From Enterovibrio sp045679545 (GTDB taxonomy: Bacteria; Pseudomonadota; Gammaproteobacteria; Enterobacterales; Vibrionaceae): a stretch of 64,000 bases of DNA. The notes below the pieces were generated by a model. That model had not been told where the DNA came from. It searched no databases and saw only the letters and a program-made list of their open reading frames with translations. Positions 44,951 through 52,779 of the stretch are shown in pieces. A program made the position numbers and the translations under genes. Where the stretch lies: the NCBI RefSeq assembly GCF_045679545.1, contig NZ_CP166195.1, forward strand, positions 1,178,001-1,242,000, in the 5' to 3' direction. The stretch's first letter is position 1. Every line of letters starts with the position of its first letter.

Positions 44951-45466
44951 GTGTTCGGAAACCTATTTAAAAAAAGAAAAAAACAAATGCCTATTGAACT
45001 CGATCCAGAACAAGATGAGTTCCTAGGTTTGGCAATTCAAGAATATAACCAAAAAAGAAAAGAAACTCACAAGAAATATGATTTTGATAAACAAGCTTGG
45101 TCTTTTGAGCAAGATACAAACGTATTTCAATTGCTAAAAGATAAAAAAGTAATTTATGAGGCAGATGGGCAGATACTTGGCTCATAGCTTAAAAGTGATG
45201 GCAAATTTGAGTGGGCGTGGAATAATCCAAACTCCTCTAAATCATCATCAATTGAATCCAAATTAGTACGTAAATATGGTAAAGAAAACAACTTACCATA
45301 TTTCTCTGACGGAACAGCATTAATTGGTAGTGAGGAGTTCGCCGCATATTTTTGTGCTGTTGGTGTAAAACTTTCAGACTCAGAAAGTGCATTTCATGGT
45401 GATGTAGGTAATATGGTTGTATATATTATGCTCAAAAATTTCCGTGAAGTAACAACTGCAAAGTAA
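44951..45466 (+). pseudogene. DUF6882-like cassette gene interrupted by an amber codon
   Basis: The frame from the ATG at 44951 runs 78 codons to a TAG at 45185-45187, then stays open in the same frame for 92 more codons to a TAA at 45464. The joined product (about 170 aa) is one coherent domain: YEADGQILGS before the stop and KSDGKFEWAWNNP after it, a pattern I associate with DUF6882. The stop therefore replaces one residue, probably aromatic, inside a single domain. Either a nonsense mutation or rare read-through would explain it. ACACAAGGATGTA precedes the start. Confidence 0.75.
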
Positions 45467-45484
45467 TGTTATTTATATAAAAAT

Positions 45485-45576
45485 GGCTAACAAGTTGCTT
45501 AAACGGAATAAAAACAGTTGGCCATCGCTTCGCGATTATAGCCAACCATTTTTATCCGCTTAGCAAGGCATTAAGC
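45485..45576 (+). repeat. attC site of the DUF6882-like cassette
   Basis: R'' core GGCTAAC at 45485-45491 and R' region GCATTAAGC ending at 45576. The arms pair well: AAAACAGTTGGC with GCCAACCATTTTT. The R' core reads ATTAAGC rather than the expected GTTAAGC, so the crossover G is altered. Confidence 0.75.
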
Positions 45577-45618
45577 CCCAGAATTCAAATAGATGATTTA
45601 TCGTTAGAAAGGAATGAA

Positions 45619-47664
45619 ATGAATTTTTTAGAGCAGATTGAAACTTTGGTAATTCAAGTTGCAACGTCAAGTTTTACGAAGGATGTCGATAGAAATATAG
45701 ATATCGTTAAAAAGAGATTTGGCTTAGGAGATGAAGACTCATATACACTACAAGAAATTGGCGATTACTATGGTATCACACGTGAAAGGGTTCGCCAGAT
45801 TGAAGCAAAATCTCTAGCTAACTTACGTAAAGTTTTAAATGGTGATGAAATCCGGAAGTGCTTAACAGCTCCCGATTCGACGATCATGGAGTTTGAAGCC
45901 CTTAAGCTGAACATTTATGAACAAGATTATATTCTCATTGAAAGCGATGTGATTAACTATTTCTGTGAAAGGTATAACGTAGATGCTGACTCTCTAAGCT
46001 TAAATGTTGTTCCAGTTATTTTAGAAGTATTGGGCTACGATAAACTACCAAGTAGAATTAATGGTTATTCAGAAGAACTAGTGGACTGTTGGTTCTTGAC
46101 TGATATGTTTGATCGAAAAACAATTGAAAGCGTATTTAGGTCATTGCAAAAATATAGTGGTAAAGCTGAAAAAGTTAAAATATTTGACCTTATAGTGAAG
46201 GCAAAGCGTGAATGTGGTGAAAATCTTAATAGAGATATATTACATCTTATATTGAAAGTTTGCTCAAATTTTCAGAAGGTAGATGAAAATTTGATTGAAG
46301 TAAGATTTGAAAGTTTATCTAGTGTGGCTGAGAAAGCATACAGAGTTCTTGAATATTATAACGAACCCAAACATTACAACGACATATTGCGAGAAATTAA
46401 CTTTAGACTATCCAAGGCAGGAGTTGAAAGGTTAGTTTTAGACACTAACGTAAAAAACCAAATGGTTTCCGACAAAAGATTTGTTGCCATAGGTAAAAGT
46501 GGTTATTGGGCTTTAAAAAAGTGGAATAGTATTTCAACAAAATCTATAGCAGAACTGATGGAACTTCATTTTCACAAAGAAAATATGCCTCAGTCAATTG
46601 ATCAATTGTTTGTCTATGTCTCTTCTAAAAGACCAGGAGTATCTAGGAAATCAATCATAACATACCTACATGATAAGCCACAGTTTATTAGGGTTGGAGA
46701 TGGTTTGTACTCACTAAGTACATGGGGGGAGCTTTCGATTTCAAAGGTTCGAACTGATTCTAATGAGGTTTCTCTTAAGGTCAAAGATATCGTTGAAGAA
46801 GTATTTTCTAAACAAGAGTTTATTAGTAATGCTGAACTCATTAGTGTTATAAAGAGCAAGTCTAATATATCTGAAGCAACAATCAGAAAAACCATACAAT
46901 CATGTTCGGAGATTGAAGTTGTTGATACTATAGGTAAGAGCAATAAACTGAAGTGTACAGATCTCCGTTTATTATCCTTATCAGATAGAAAATCGAAGAA
47001 ACTTCTTCGAGAAAAAGTTCAAGAAAAGATTTTGTCAATTATGCTTGAGCGCTCTGGACGTAAAATACAGAAGATAGAGTTATATAAGCTAGTATCGAGT
47101 GAAATTGAGTGCATTCGACCTACTTTTTATGCTTATTTAAGTGAGATGACAAATGTTAAACAATATGCGTCCAATAATAAATACTACTGTGAAATGAATG
47201 TGGCTGAAAAAGCTGGTCATTCTATTGCTTATTTAGATCTTTCACCTCTAGAAAGTTGTTCTGACTTTGAAATTGTTGAAAATGTCGTTAAGGCAACTGA
47301 TAAGTTGAATGAAAAGGATGTGGATATTGGACTGTTTGAGCTTGGTAGAATTTTCGAAAGTACCCTAAAGAAATATTTGTTATCTTCTAAGGGAAAAGAA
47401 GAGTTTGATATTGTAAATAAAGATTTGAATAGACTGGTGTCTATGATTTCTTGTGTGGAGAGAAATAAAAATGTTATTCCAATCACATTGAAGCAGCACC
47501 ACTTGACCCTTCTTAGAGAGGATAGGAACTTAAGGGCTCATGATGATATACCAACAAAAAATGAGCGATTAATAATACTAGCGAAAGCACCTTTTATAGT
47601 AGAAATGTATATAGACTACATTATCAAGTTTTCTCAACTAACTATGGAAAGCTCAGAAATATAG
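45619..47664 (+). CDS. Sigma-70 region-4 HTH / winged-helix-like repeats / HEPN-motif protein
   Basis: A 681-aa cassette protein I do not recognise as a named family. Residues 43-74 match sigma-70 region 4 (TLQEIGDYYGITRERVRQIE). Several segments then resemble repeated winged-helix or HARE-HTH modules: about 236-302 (KHYNDILREINFRLSKAG), 307-368 (ending FIRVGDGLYSLSTWG), 387-447 and 468-527. The last ~100 residues are helical and carry R636-N-L-R-A-H641, the R-N-x3-H motif of HEPN ribonucleases. No signal peptide or membrane helix is seen. GAAAGGAATGAA precedes the ATG. DNA binding is likely; RNase action and a defence or stress role are inferences. Confidence 0.8.
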   Translation: MNFLEQIETLVIQVATSSFTKDVDRNIDIVKKRFGLGDEDSYTLQEIGDYYGITRERVRQIEAKSLANLRKVLNGDEIRKCLTAPDSTIMEFEALKLNIYEQDYILIESDVINYFCERYNVDADSLSLNVVPVILEVLGYDKLPSRINGYSEELVDCWFLTDMFDRKTIESVFRSLQKYSGKAEKVKIFDLIVKAKRECGENLNRDILHLILKVCSNFQKVDENLIEVRFESLSSVAEKAYRVLEYYNEPKHYNDILREINFRLSKAGVERLVLDTNVKNQMVSDKRFVAIGKSGYWALKKWNSISTKSIAELMELHFHKENMPQSIDQLFVYVSSKRPGVSRKSIITYLHDKPQFIRVGDGLYSLSTWGELSISKVRTDSNEVSLKVKDIVEEVFSKQEFISNAELISVIKSKSNISEATIRKTIQSCSEIEVVDTIGKSNKLKCTDLRLLSLSDRKSKKLLREKVQEKILSIMLERSGRKIQKIELYKLVSSEIECIRPTFYAYLSEMTNVKQYASNNKYYCEMNVAEKAGHSIAYLDLSPLESCSDFEIVENVVKATDKLNEKDVDIGLFELGRIFESTLKKYLLSSKGKEEFDIVNKDLNRLVSMISCVERNKNVIPITLKQHHLTLLREDRNLRAHDDIPTKNERLIILAKAPFIVEMYIDYIIKFSQLTMESSEI

Positions 47665-47719
47665 GCTTAACAAATAAGAATAAGTGTCGCGCAGCCGACA
47701 CTTTATTCGGGTGTTGAAC
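47665..47719 (+). repeat. attC site of the sigma-HTH/HEPN cassette
   Basis: R'' GCTTAAC (47665-47671) and R' GTTGAAC (47713-47719) fit the core consensus exactly. The centre is a strong hairpin, AAGTGTCG-CGCAG-CCGACACTT. At 55 bp it is a short attC. It starts one base after the gene's stop codon. Confidence 0.82.
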
Positions 47720-47845
47720 AAGCCCGACGCCTCTTTATTTTGTAAATTGCTCGGATGAGCATAGGATGGATCTACGCCCGTCACTTTTGTCAGGACGAGC
47801 GTAGCCATGAGGTTAGTGGAGAACCATCAACTTCAATGATTTACG
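47671..47845 (+). repeat. 175-bp direct repeat, copy A
   Basis: Aligns without gaps to 52731-52905 with about 13 mismatches by eye. It includes the short attC hairpin and then about 125 bp of non-coding DNA with a second inverted repeat (CTACGCCCGTC / GACGAGCGTAG). It ends abruptly beside the IS remnant. Confidence 0.9.
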
Positions 47846-47903
47846 TTAACGGTACGTGTGTTCTCGATTTGTCCTCCTCTGAGCCAGTGACGGCAACACT
47901 GTG

Positions 47904-48357
47904 TCACGCATTCGGTGAATAGCCAAAATGGCTTGGCGCTCAGGCGATTTAACGGGAACAAAGCGCGTATTGGGGCGCTGTTTCTGAAAAACTGAACGGC
48001 TTCGCAGATAGCGATGGCATCATTAAGGTCATTTTTGCCTTTGGTGCGATACGGGCCGACATATTTAGCGGCCATAATACGAGCATCATGGCCTAACTTG
48101 ATGAATTCTCTGGCCCAAAAATGCGCACCACTGCAAGCTTCCATGCCTATACGCATGGGTGGCATATTTGCTAATGTAGTCAGCAATTTAGCGCGTGATA
48201 GAGATTTATGAAGAATGACCTTTCCACGGTCATCAACCGCGTGCAGTGAGAAGTGGTGTTTGGCAAGGTCAACACCGCAAAAAATTTGAGAAGACATAGA
48301 ACCTCCGGTTTTGAAAAAGACACCTAAGTGTGGCAAATCCACATGAGGGGGGATCCA
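47904..48357 (-). pseudogene. IS1111/IS110-type transposase, 3'-deleted copy
   Basis: The ATG at 48297 starts SSQIFCGVDLAKHHFSLHAV; catalytic D-E-D residues are in CGVDLAK, IGMEACSG and KNDLNDA of the DEDD family. After residue ~105 (CEAVQ) the frame departs from the expected family path, and homology to the copy at 50.3-51.7 kb stops at 47904, so the C-terminal half is gone. Sequence between 47846 and 47903 matches neither copy. The right flank TCATTCGTTATGTG is the same as beside the other copy. Confidence 0.85.
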
Positions 48358-48579
48358 TGTCATTCGTTATGTGCCTTCACAAACCACTTATCATACGTTC
48401 AGTTTAGGGAAGGGTGTCGCACAATTCCGAAGTGGCCAATTTTTGTATGTTTTCAACTAAGTGTTTTTGGCATAGTAGAAAACAACTGTAAAACAAAAGA
48501 AAAGTCATTAAAAGTAAATTTGCTTTTGGTAAACACATCGTTTTGATGCCCAATATTTTGTTAAATATCTGAGGAAACT

Positions 48580-48984
48580 ATGGATACAACCAAATACATT
48601 CAATTATTAGCCAAATTATACTTGGGTCTCTTGGTTCTTTACATATTTTCAACGTTTATGTTGCAAGATTATTTACCTCAAGAACTCAGGGGGTTTTTAG
48701 AGGCTGAAATTGAACGAGAGCCCACACAAATAGAAGATATCGCTTTTGTTCCTATTGTTACTCTCGTCATCTTACATATAGCGTCTTTAATTGGATTTAT
48801 CCGAACTAAAATATGGTCTGCAAAATACTTTGTATACACCACTATAGGTTTAGCTGTTGGTTCGTTATTTATGGGACCGTACGTAGATCACGCGGTAGCA
48901 GCGACGATTAGTAGCGTTTCAGTATCAATCGCGGGCGCAATAATTGCTATGCTATACACCACAAAATCGGCATTTAACCCATAG
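48580..48984 (+). CDS. Cassette-encoded membrane protein
   Basis: A 134-aa protein with about four hydrophobic segments: LYLGLLVLYIFSTFMLQDY, IVTLVILHIASLIGFI, VYTTIGLAVGSLFMG and VSVSIAGAIIAMLYT. TGAGGAAACT precedes the ATG. Family not recognised. The 210-bp leader between the core site at 48366 and the start is long for a cassette and might hold its own promoter. Confidence 0.7.
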   Translation: MDTTKYIQLLAKLYLGLLVLYIFSTFMLQDYLPQELRGFLEAEIEREPTQIEDIAFVPIVTLVILHIASLIGFIRTKIWSAKYFVYTTIGLAVGSLFMGPYVDHAVAATISSVSVSIAGAIIAMLYTTKSAFNP

Positions 48985-49074
48985 TTGAAAAATAACGCGA
49001 CAAGCTCTGTTCTATAGGTAGGATTCAAATATAGTGGTCAAATCAAATTGGCCACCATAACCACACATCTCGGC

Positions 49075-49155
49075 AGATAACAAGGCCATTAAACACCGCC
49101 CCTTTGGGGGCTGGACTCGCAAAAAACGTACTCGCCGTTTATGGCAGCGTTATAT
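49075..49155 (+). repeat. attC-like site
   Basis: R'' AGATAAC (49075-49081) and R' GTTATAT (49149-49155); the inner arms AAGGCCATTAAACACCG and CGCCGTTTATGGCAGCG are roughly complementary. An alternative R'' at 48988 (AAATAAC) would give a longer site. Confidence 0.65.
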
Positions 49156-49186
49156 TTGTTTTGCATAACAATACTCAGGAAGATCG

Positions 49187-49573
49187 TTGAAAATTCTAAA
49201 CGTAATTATTCTCGGAATACTTATACTTACGCTGCCCATAACTGCAATAGGTATACTTTTCGGGTTAGCGGGAAGTACATCCCATTTCATTATGATCATA
49301 TTGATTGGATATATTGTAACAATTGTAACTGGTGCTCTAAGTTTTTTTTGGAAAGTGTTCCGCTATTACCCATTAATTGGGTTGCTACTGATTGCTATTG
49401 GTTTCAGCCTAAATCATCAATACTGGAAGCAACATAATATAGATTTGTGCGTAAAGCTAAGAGCAAACCCCTCTTGTATTGAAGATAATATCGGCTTCAA
49501 TTGTTCAAACTTTGAAGGTCATGGTTTTTCGACCGGAAAAGGTATATGTAAGAATGTACCAGAAAAAATATAA
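49187..49573 (+). CDS. Cassette-encoded membrane protein
   Basis: A 128-aa protein starting at a TTG (AGGAAGATCG upstream). Three hydrophobic segments (VIILGILILTLPITAIGILF, IMIILIGYIVTIVTGALSFF, YPLIGLLLIAIGF) are followed by a short soluble tail with four cysteines (LCVKLRANPSCIEDNIGFNC and GICKNV) that may form disulfides. Family not recognised. It begins 32 bp behind a core site and its end overlaps the next attC by 6 bp. Confidence 0.65.
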   Translation: MKILNVIILGILILTLPITAIGILFGLAGSTSHFIMIILIGYIVTIVTGALSFFWKVFRYYPLIGLLLIAIGFSLNHQYWKQHNIDLCVKLRANPSCIEDNIGFNCSNFEGHGFSTGKGICKNVPEKI

Positions 49574-49695
49574 CAAATTGCTTAACAAAGACTCCCAACG
49601 CTTGGCGACTTCAGTCGCAATTTCAGCTCCGTGTTTATGGCACAATATTCAAGTTGAGTGGCATCGCGTTGTCGCTTGTTAGCAAGGCGTTATAC
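49568..49695 (+). repeat. attC site, Vibrio-repeat type
   Basis: R'' ATATAAC (49568-49574), R' GTTATAC (49689-49695), 128 bp. CAAATTGCTTAACAAAG near R'' pairs with the CGCTTGTTAGCAAGG arm near R'; CAACGCTTGGC is a hallmark of the Vibrio superintegron repeat. Confidence 0.88.
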
Positions 49696-49709
49696 AATTA
49701 AGGAGAAAA

Positions 49710-50186
49710 ATGAAGCCTGATGTACACGGAAGTAGAATTGTTTTGAGGTCAATTCAAACGGATGATTCTGATGATTTGTTTGAAATTTATGGTGATATTC
49801 AAACAATGGAATTTGCCTCAGATCCAGTTTTTACATCGAAAGATATGATGGTTCAGATGCTAGAAAGCGTCGTCCGACTAGAGAAATCAGGTGAATCGTT
49901 GGAATGGGCGGTTATGGAGCAAGAGACAAACAAAGTTATTGGAACTTGTGGCTTACATAACTTTAATGCTAGCGGTGATTCCTGTGAGGTCGGGTGCTTA
50001 CTAAATTCATCGTACTGGCGACAAGGGTATATGTCGGAAGCGCTTCGTTTACTATTTTCTTATGCCAAATCTTTGGGCATTGAAAAATTGCATGCAGATA
50101 TTGATGACGGTAACTTTCGGTCTCAAGCTTTGTTTAACAAACTAGGTTTCAAAGCTAAAAACGGTCAGTTTCAGCGCTTGCTGTGA
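49710..50186 (+). CDS. GNAT family N-acetyltransferase (RimJ/RimL-like)
   Basis: A 158-aa acetyltransferase: GSRIVLRSIQTDDSDDLFEI at the start, acetyl-CoA region NSSYWRQGYMSEALRLLFSY and DIDDGNFRSQALFNKLGFK at the end. TAAGGAGAAAA stands before the ATG. Cassette genes of this class are common in vibrio arrays; the substrate is unknown. Confidence 0.85.
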   Translation: MKPDVHGSRIVLRSIQTDDSDDLFEIYGDIQTMEFASDPVFTSKDMMVQMLESVVRLEKSGESLEWAVMEQETNKVIGTCGLHNFNASGDSCEVGCLLNSSYWRQGYMSEALRLLFSYAKSLGIEKLHADIDDGNFRSQALFNKLGFKAKNGQFQRLL

Positions 50187-50581
50187 GGCATCGTATAACA
50201 AAGGTTTTGAAGGTGGACGAAAAACATCTCCGTCATTTTTGTTAAATCAGTTTTTGGCGTTTAAGGTGGCTCTATTGCGTGAATCTAATGTTTTTCGCCC
50301 CTTAAAAAGACTACATGGATCCCCCTGTTCGTCAAACATCCGCAAGACATTCTGAGATCTGTTATGGACTGCCGCTCTACATTCGGGTTTTCTCTGACTC
50401 TCGTCATGGCCCTTATGACATTGCACGGTTGCAGTGCCCCTTTTCTACTAAACAGATTGGCGTTAGAGGGCATCAAATGTGCCCGCCGCATTAACAGGCT
50501 CTCTGCAAATGGTCTTAACCTATTCTCATCAGCTGCGTCTGCAATGACCCGGTTGGGGTGTTTCTCTATGTGGCTTGTGTA
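50187..50581. other. Non-coding stretch: split attC plus the IS right-end region
   Basis: 50193-50314 is attC sequence; 50315-50581 is the IS segment downstream of the transposase stop. In IS1111-group elements this end carries the long non-coding region from which a guide (bridge) RNA is made. A plus-strand open frame here (50364-50585) is judged spurious. Confidence 0.5.
50193..50314 (+). repeat. Left part of an attC site split by the IS element
   Basis: R'' GTATAAC (50193-50199) follows the GNAT stop by 6 bp. The arm runs to CCCCTTAAAAAGACTAC at 50314. The missing R' (GTTATGT, 51685-51691) lies on the other side of the IS. Rejoined, the site would be about 136 bp, a normal Vibrio-type length. 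Confidence 0.75.
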
Positions 50582-51677
50582 TTAGGCCACGTAGTCTTGG
50601 TATTCGGTTTGATTGTGTAACAAAGCCCAGATGATTCGGGCATTCTTGGCGGCGAGCGCAACAATGGCTCGATTCATGCCTCGCCGTTCAAGCACATTTC
50701 GCCCCCAGTTGCTGAGCCTGTCCTGTTTCTCTCCAAGGTTAGTGATGGCCGCTCTCGCACCATGAACGAGCAAGGTTCGGAGATACTTATCACCCTGTTT
50801 GGTGATGCGCCCAAGCCTGGGTTTACCGCCAGTCGAATACTGCTTAGGTACGAGTCCGAGCCAAGCGGCGAAATCCCGACCTGAGTCAAATTGCTCGCCT
50901 TTGCCAATGGTTGCAAGGATGGCGGTTGCCGTTTGAGGGCCAATGCCTCTGACCTTCATGATCCGCATGGCATTGGGGCTAGCTTTTACAACAAGATCGA
51001 AGCTCTGCTCTGTCTCCTCGATACGTTGGTTGAGCGTTTGCAGGTGCTCAAAGCAATCCGCTAAAACAGCACGCGCAATATCGGGTATTCCGTTTTCAGC
51101 GGCCTCAAGAATGAGCGGTACTTCGCGATGGATCGCGGCGCGACCTGTAGGAAGGACAATCCCGAATTCCGCCAATAGCGCCCGAATTCGGTTGATAAGG
51201 GCTGTACGTTCCCGAACCCAATGCTCACGCATTCGGTGAATAGCCAAAATGGCTTGGCGCTCAGGCGATTTAACGGGAACAAAGCGCGTATTGGGGCGCT
51301 GTTGCTGAAAAACTGAACGGCTTCGCAGATAGCAATGGCATCATTAAGGTCATTTTTGCTTTTGTGCGATACGGGCCGACATATTTAGCGGCCATAATAC
51401 GAGCATCATGGCCTAACTTGATGAATTCTCTGGCTCAAAAATGCGCACCACTGCAAGCTTCCATGCCTATACGCATGGGTGGAATATTTGCTAATGTAGT
51501 CAGCAACTTAGCGCGTGATAGAGATTTATGAAGAATGACCTTTCCACGGTCATCAACCGCGTGCAGTGAGAAGTGGTGTTTGGCAAGGTCAACACCACAA
51601 AAGATTTGAGAAGACATAGAACCTCCGGTTTTGAAAAAGACACCTAAGTGTGGCAAATCCACATGAGGGGGATCAAT
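50315..51677 (-). mobile_element. IS1111-group (IS110 family) insertion sequence inside attC
   Basis: About 1.36 kb bounded by inverted ends: ATGGATCCCCCT at 50315-50326 and, reading inward on the minus strand, ATTGATCCCCCT at 51677-51666 (11/12 match). It holds one transposase frame (broken), with the long non-coding segment downstream of it, as in the IS1111 group. The flanks are the two halves of an attC site. Confidence 0.85.
50582..51617 (-). pseudogene. IS1111/IS110-type DEDD transposase, inactivated
   Basis: Starts at the ATG at 51617 (SSQIFCGVDLAKHHF). Against the sibling copy it has TGA in place of the Trp codon in AHFWAREF (51435-51437) and a 1-bp deletion near 51360. Both copies also carry an apparent 14-bp insertion after CEAVQ that puts the following RPNTRFVPVKSPERQAIL out of frame. 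The C-terminal part is open from 51247 to 50582: RIRALLAEFGIVLPTGRAAI, MKVRGIGPQTATAILATIG and STGGKPRLGRITKQGDKYLR, typical of the serine-containing IS116/IS110/IS902 domain. No functional protein can be made without recoding. Confidence 0.88.
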
Positions 51678-51710
51678 GTCATTCGTTATGTGGCAAATGG
51701 TAGGGATAAA

Positions 51711-52217
51711 TTGCGAGAGTTTAGGAAGGCATTGCCAAAAGATAGTGATGCAATAGCACTAATATCAGTCGAAGGCTGGAAATATGCGTATAAAGGCATA
51801 ATGACAGATAAGGAATTGAATTTAATCGATCCAATTGCAAGGGCAAAAGGTAGAGCAAAATTCATAAGTGAAAACCCTCTATCAACTCTTGTTGCTAGTT
51901 ATGGTGGTTCGCTTGTTGGGTTTGTCGACTTCGAAAAATCCCGAGATGATGATAGCCTCGATTATGTTGGTGAGATTTGGGCTATCTATGTTCTTCCGCA
52001 GTTTATTGGTAAAAGCTTTGGAAATGATCTCATTGCATTGTCGTTTCAGGAGTTATCTCAAATGGGTTTCAGTGAGGTGACGGTTTGGACTCTGAGGGAT
52101 AATCAGGTAGCTAGAAATTTTTATGAGCGGCAAGGCTTTCAGCTCGATTCAAAGGAAAGGCTATACAAAGGTTTAAAGGAAGTAAGGTATCGCAAGACGT
52201 TAGATAAAGTCACATAA
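51711..52217 (+). CDS. GNAT family N-acetyltransferase
   Basis: A 168-aa acetyltransferase: KALPKDSDAIALISVEGWKY at the start, IWAIYVLPQFIGKSFGNDLI for acetyl-CoA binding, and LRDNQVARNFYERQGFQLDS at the end. The chosen TTG at 51711 follows TAGGGATAAA. The frame is also open leftward through the attC remnant into the IS end (to 51648), so a longer fused product is possible after IS insertion. Confidence 0.8.
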   Translation: MREFRKALPKDSDAIALISVEGWKYAYKGIMTDKELNLIDPIARAKGRAKFISENPLSTLVASYGGSLVGFVDFEKSRDDDSLDYVGEIWAIYVLPQFIGKSFGNDLIALSFQELSQMGFSEVTVWTLRDNQVARNFYERQGFQLDSKERLYKGLKEVRYRKTLDKVT

Positions 52218-52332
52218 CCAGGCTATCAACGGGACGCTTTTGTCAATGCGGCAGATTATGGAAGTGTTGTAAATACAAAGAATTAAAGCAGTTTGGGCGG
52301 TTTGATATGCGCCTGTTATCGCGACGTTATGT
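52212..52332 (+). repeat. attC site, Vibrio-repeat type
   Basis: R'' ACATAAC (52212-52218) and R' GTTATGT (52326-52332) are perfect inverted copies, extended by GTC and GAAC outside. 121 bp. It overlaps the stop of the GNAT gene. Confidence 0.85.
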
Positions 52333-52344
52333 GAACGGTGATGT

Positions 52345-52725
52345 ATGAGATTTAGCGACATTTTGGATATATTTGAGCGTGAGTATGAGCCGATACTATG
52401 TAAGTTTTGTCATTATAACCTTTCAGTGCAAGAAGCTATAGATACTCAAGATGATTACATTTGGCATCCTGGCGTTTATGTGTGGTTTCATCCGAAGGAT
52501 GGTGTTTTAAGAGTAGGACGAAGCTTATCTAACTCGCGAAAAAGGTCTCTTGAGCACGTCGGGCATAACACCGGTGGTCTTATTAAGGAATATGCACAGG
52601 ATTCTGAGACACGAATATGTTTATTCAACGTGAAAGATATTAGTGACTCTCACTGGGTTGCTTCTCTAGAAATCTACTTTGAGAGCGAGCTAAATCCAGT
52701 TTTGAAAGCTGGGCGGCAAGGCTAA
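52345..52725 (+). CDS. GIY-YIG-like domain protein
   Basis: A 126-aa protein. HPGVYVWFHPKDGVLRVGRS resembles the two-strand GIY-YIG motif (GVY...VGRS), SRKRSLEHVGHN supplies the Arg/His, and SLEIYFESELNPV the metal-binding Glu. The resemblance is reasonable but not decisive. A stand-alone GIY-YIG protein in a cassette could be a nuclease with a defence role. The start codon is 12 bp after the core site at 52332, and the stop overlaps the next attC. Confidence 0.68.
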   Translation: MRFSDILDIFEREYEPILCKFCHYNLSVQEAIDTQDDYIWHPGVYVWFHPKDGVLRVGRSLSNSRKRSLEHVGHNTGGLIKEYAQDSETRICLFNVKDISDSHWVASLEIYFESELNPVLKAGRQG

Positions 52726-52779
52726 CAGAACAAATAAAAATAAGTGTCGCGCAGCCGACACTTTATTCGGGTGTTGAAC
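52720..52779 (+). repeat. Terminal attC site of the array
   Basis: R'' GGCTAAC (52720-52726) and R' GTTGAAC (52773-52779), with the same AAGTGTCG/CGACACTT hairpin as the site at 47665. It ends the cassette array. Confidence 0.75.

Larger units (their letters stand above)
44925..52779 (+). mobile_element. Gene-cassette array with attC sites and no integrase (CALIN-like)
   Basis: A 7.9-kb AT-rich block with seven cassette-like units, each a single plus-strand gene followed by an attC-like site. R''/R' core pairs are seen at 45485/45568, 47665/47713, 49075/49149, 49568/49689, 50193/51685 (split by an IS), 52212/52326 and 52720/52773. The long sites have the Vibrio-repeat look (CAACGCTTGGC at 49597). 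No intI gene lies in the window, so the array may be a remnant or depend on an integrase elsewhere. Confidence 0.8.

Noticed and set aside
45185..45187. Possible programmed read-through or pyrrolysine at the TAG
   Set aside because: No supporting context such as a pyl gene or stem-loop is visible; a point mutation is simpler.
47833..48363. Long minus-strand frame through the IS remnant
   Set aside because: Its two ends are outside the transposase; only the middle is homologous, so it is a fused artefact of deletion.
50364..50585. Plus-strand frame resembling a short lipoprotein (LHGCSA)
   Set aside because: It lies fully in the non-coding end of the IS element and has no homology; the lipobox-like stretch is probably chance.
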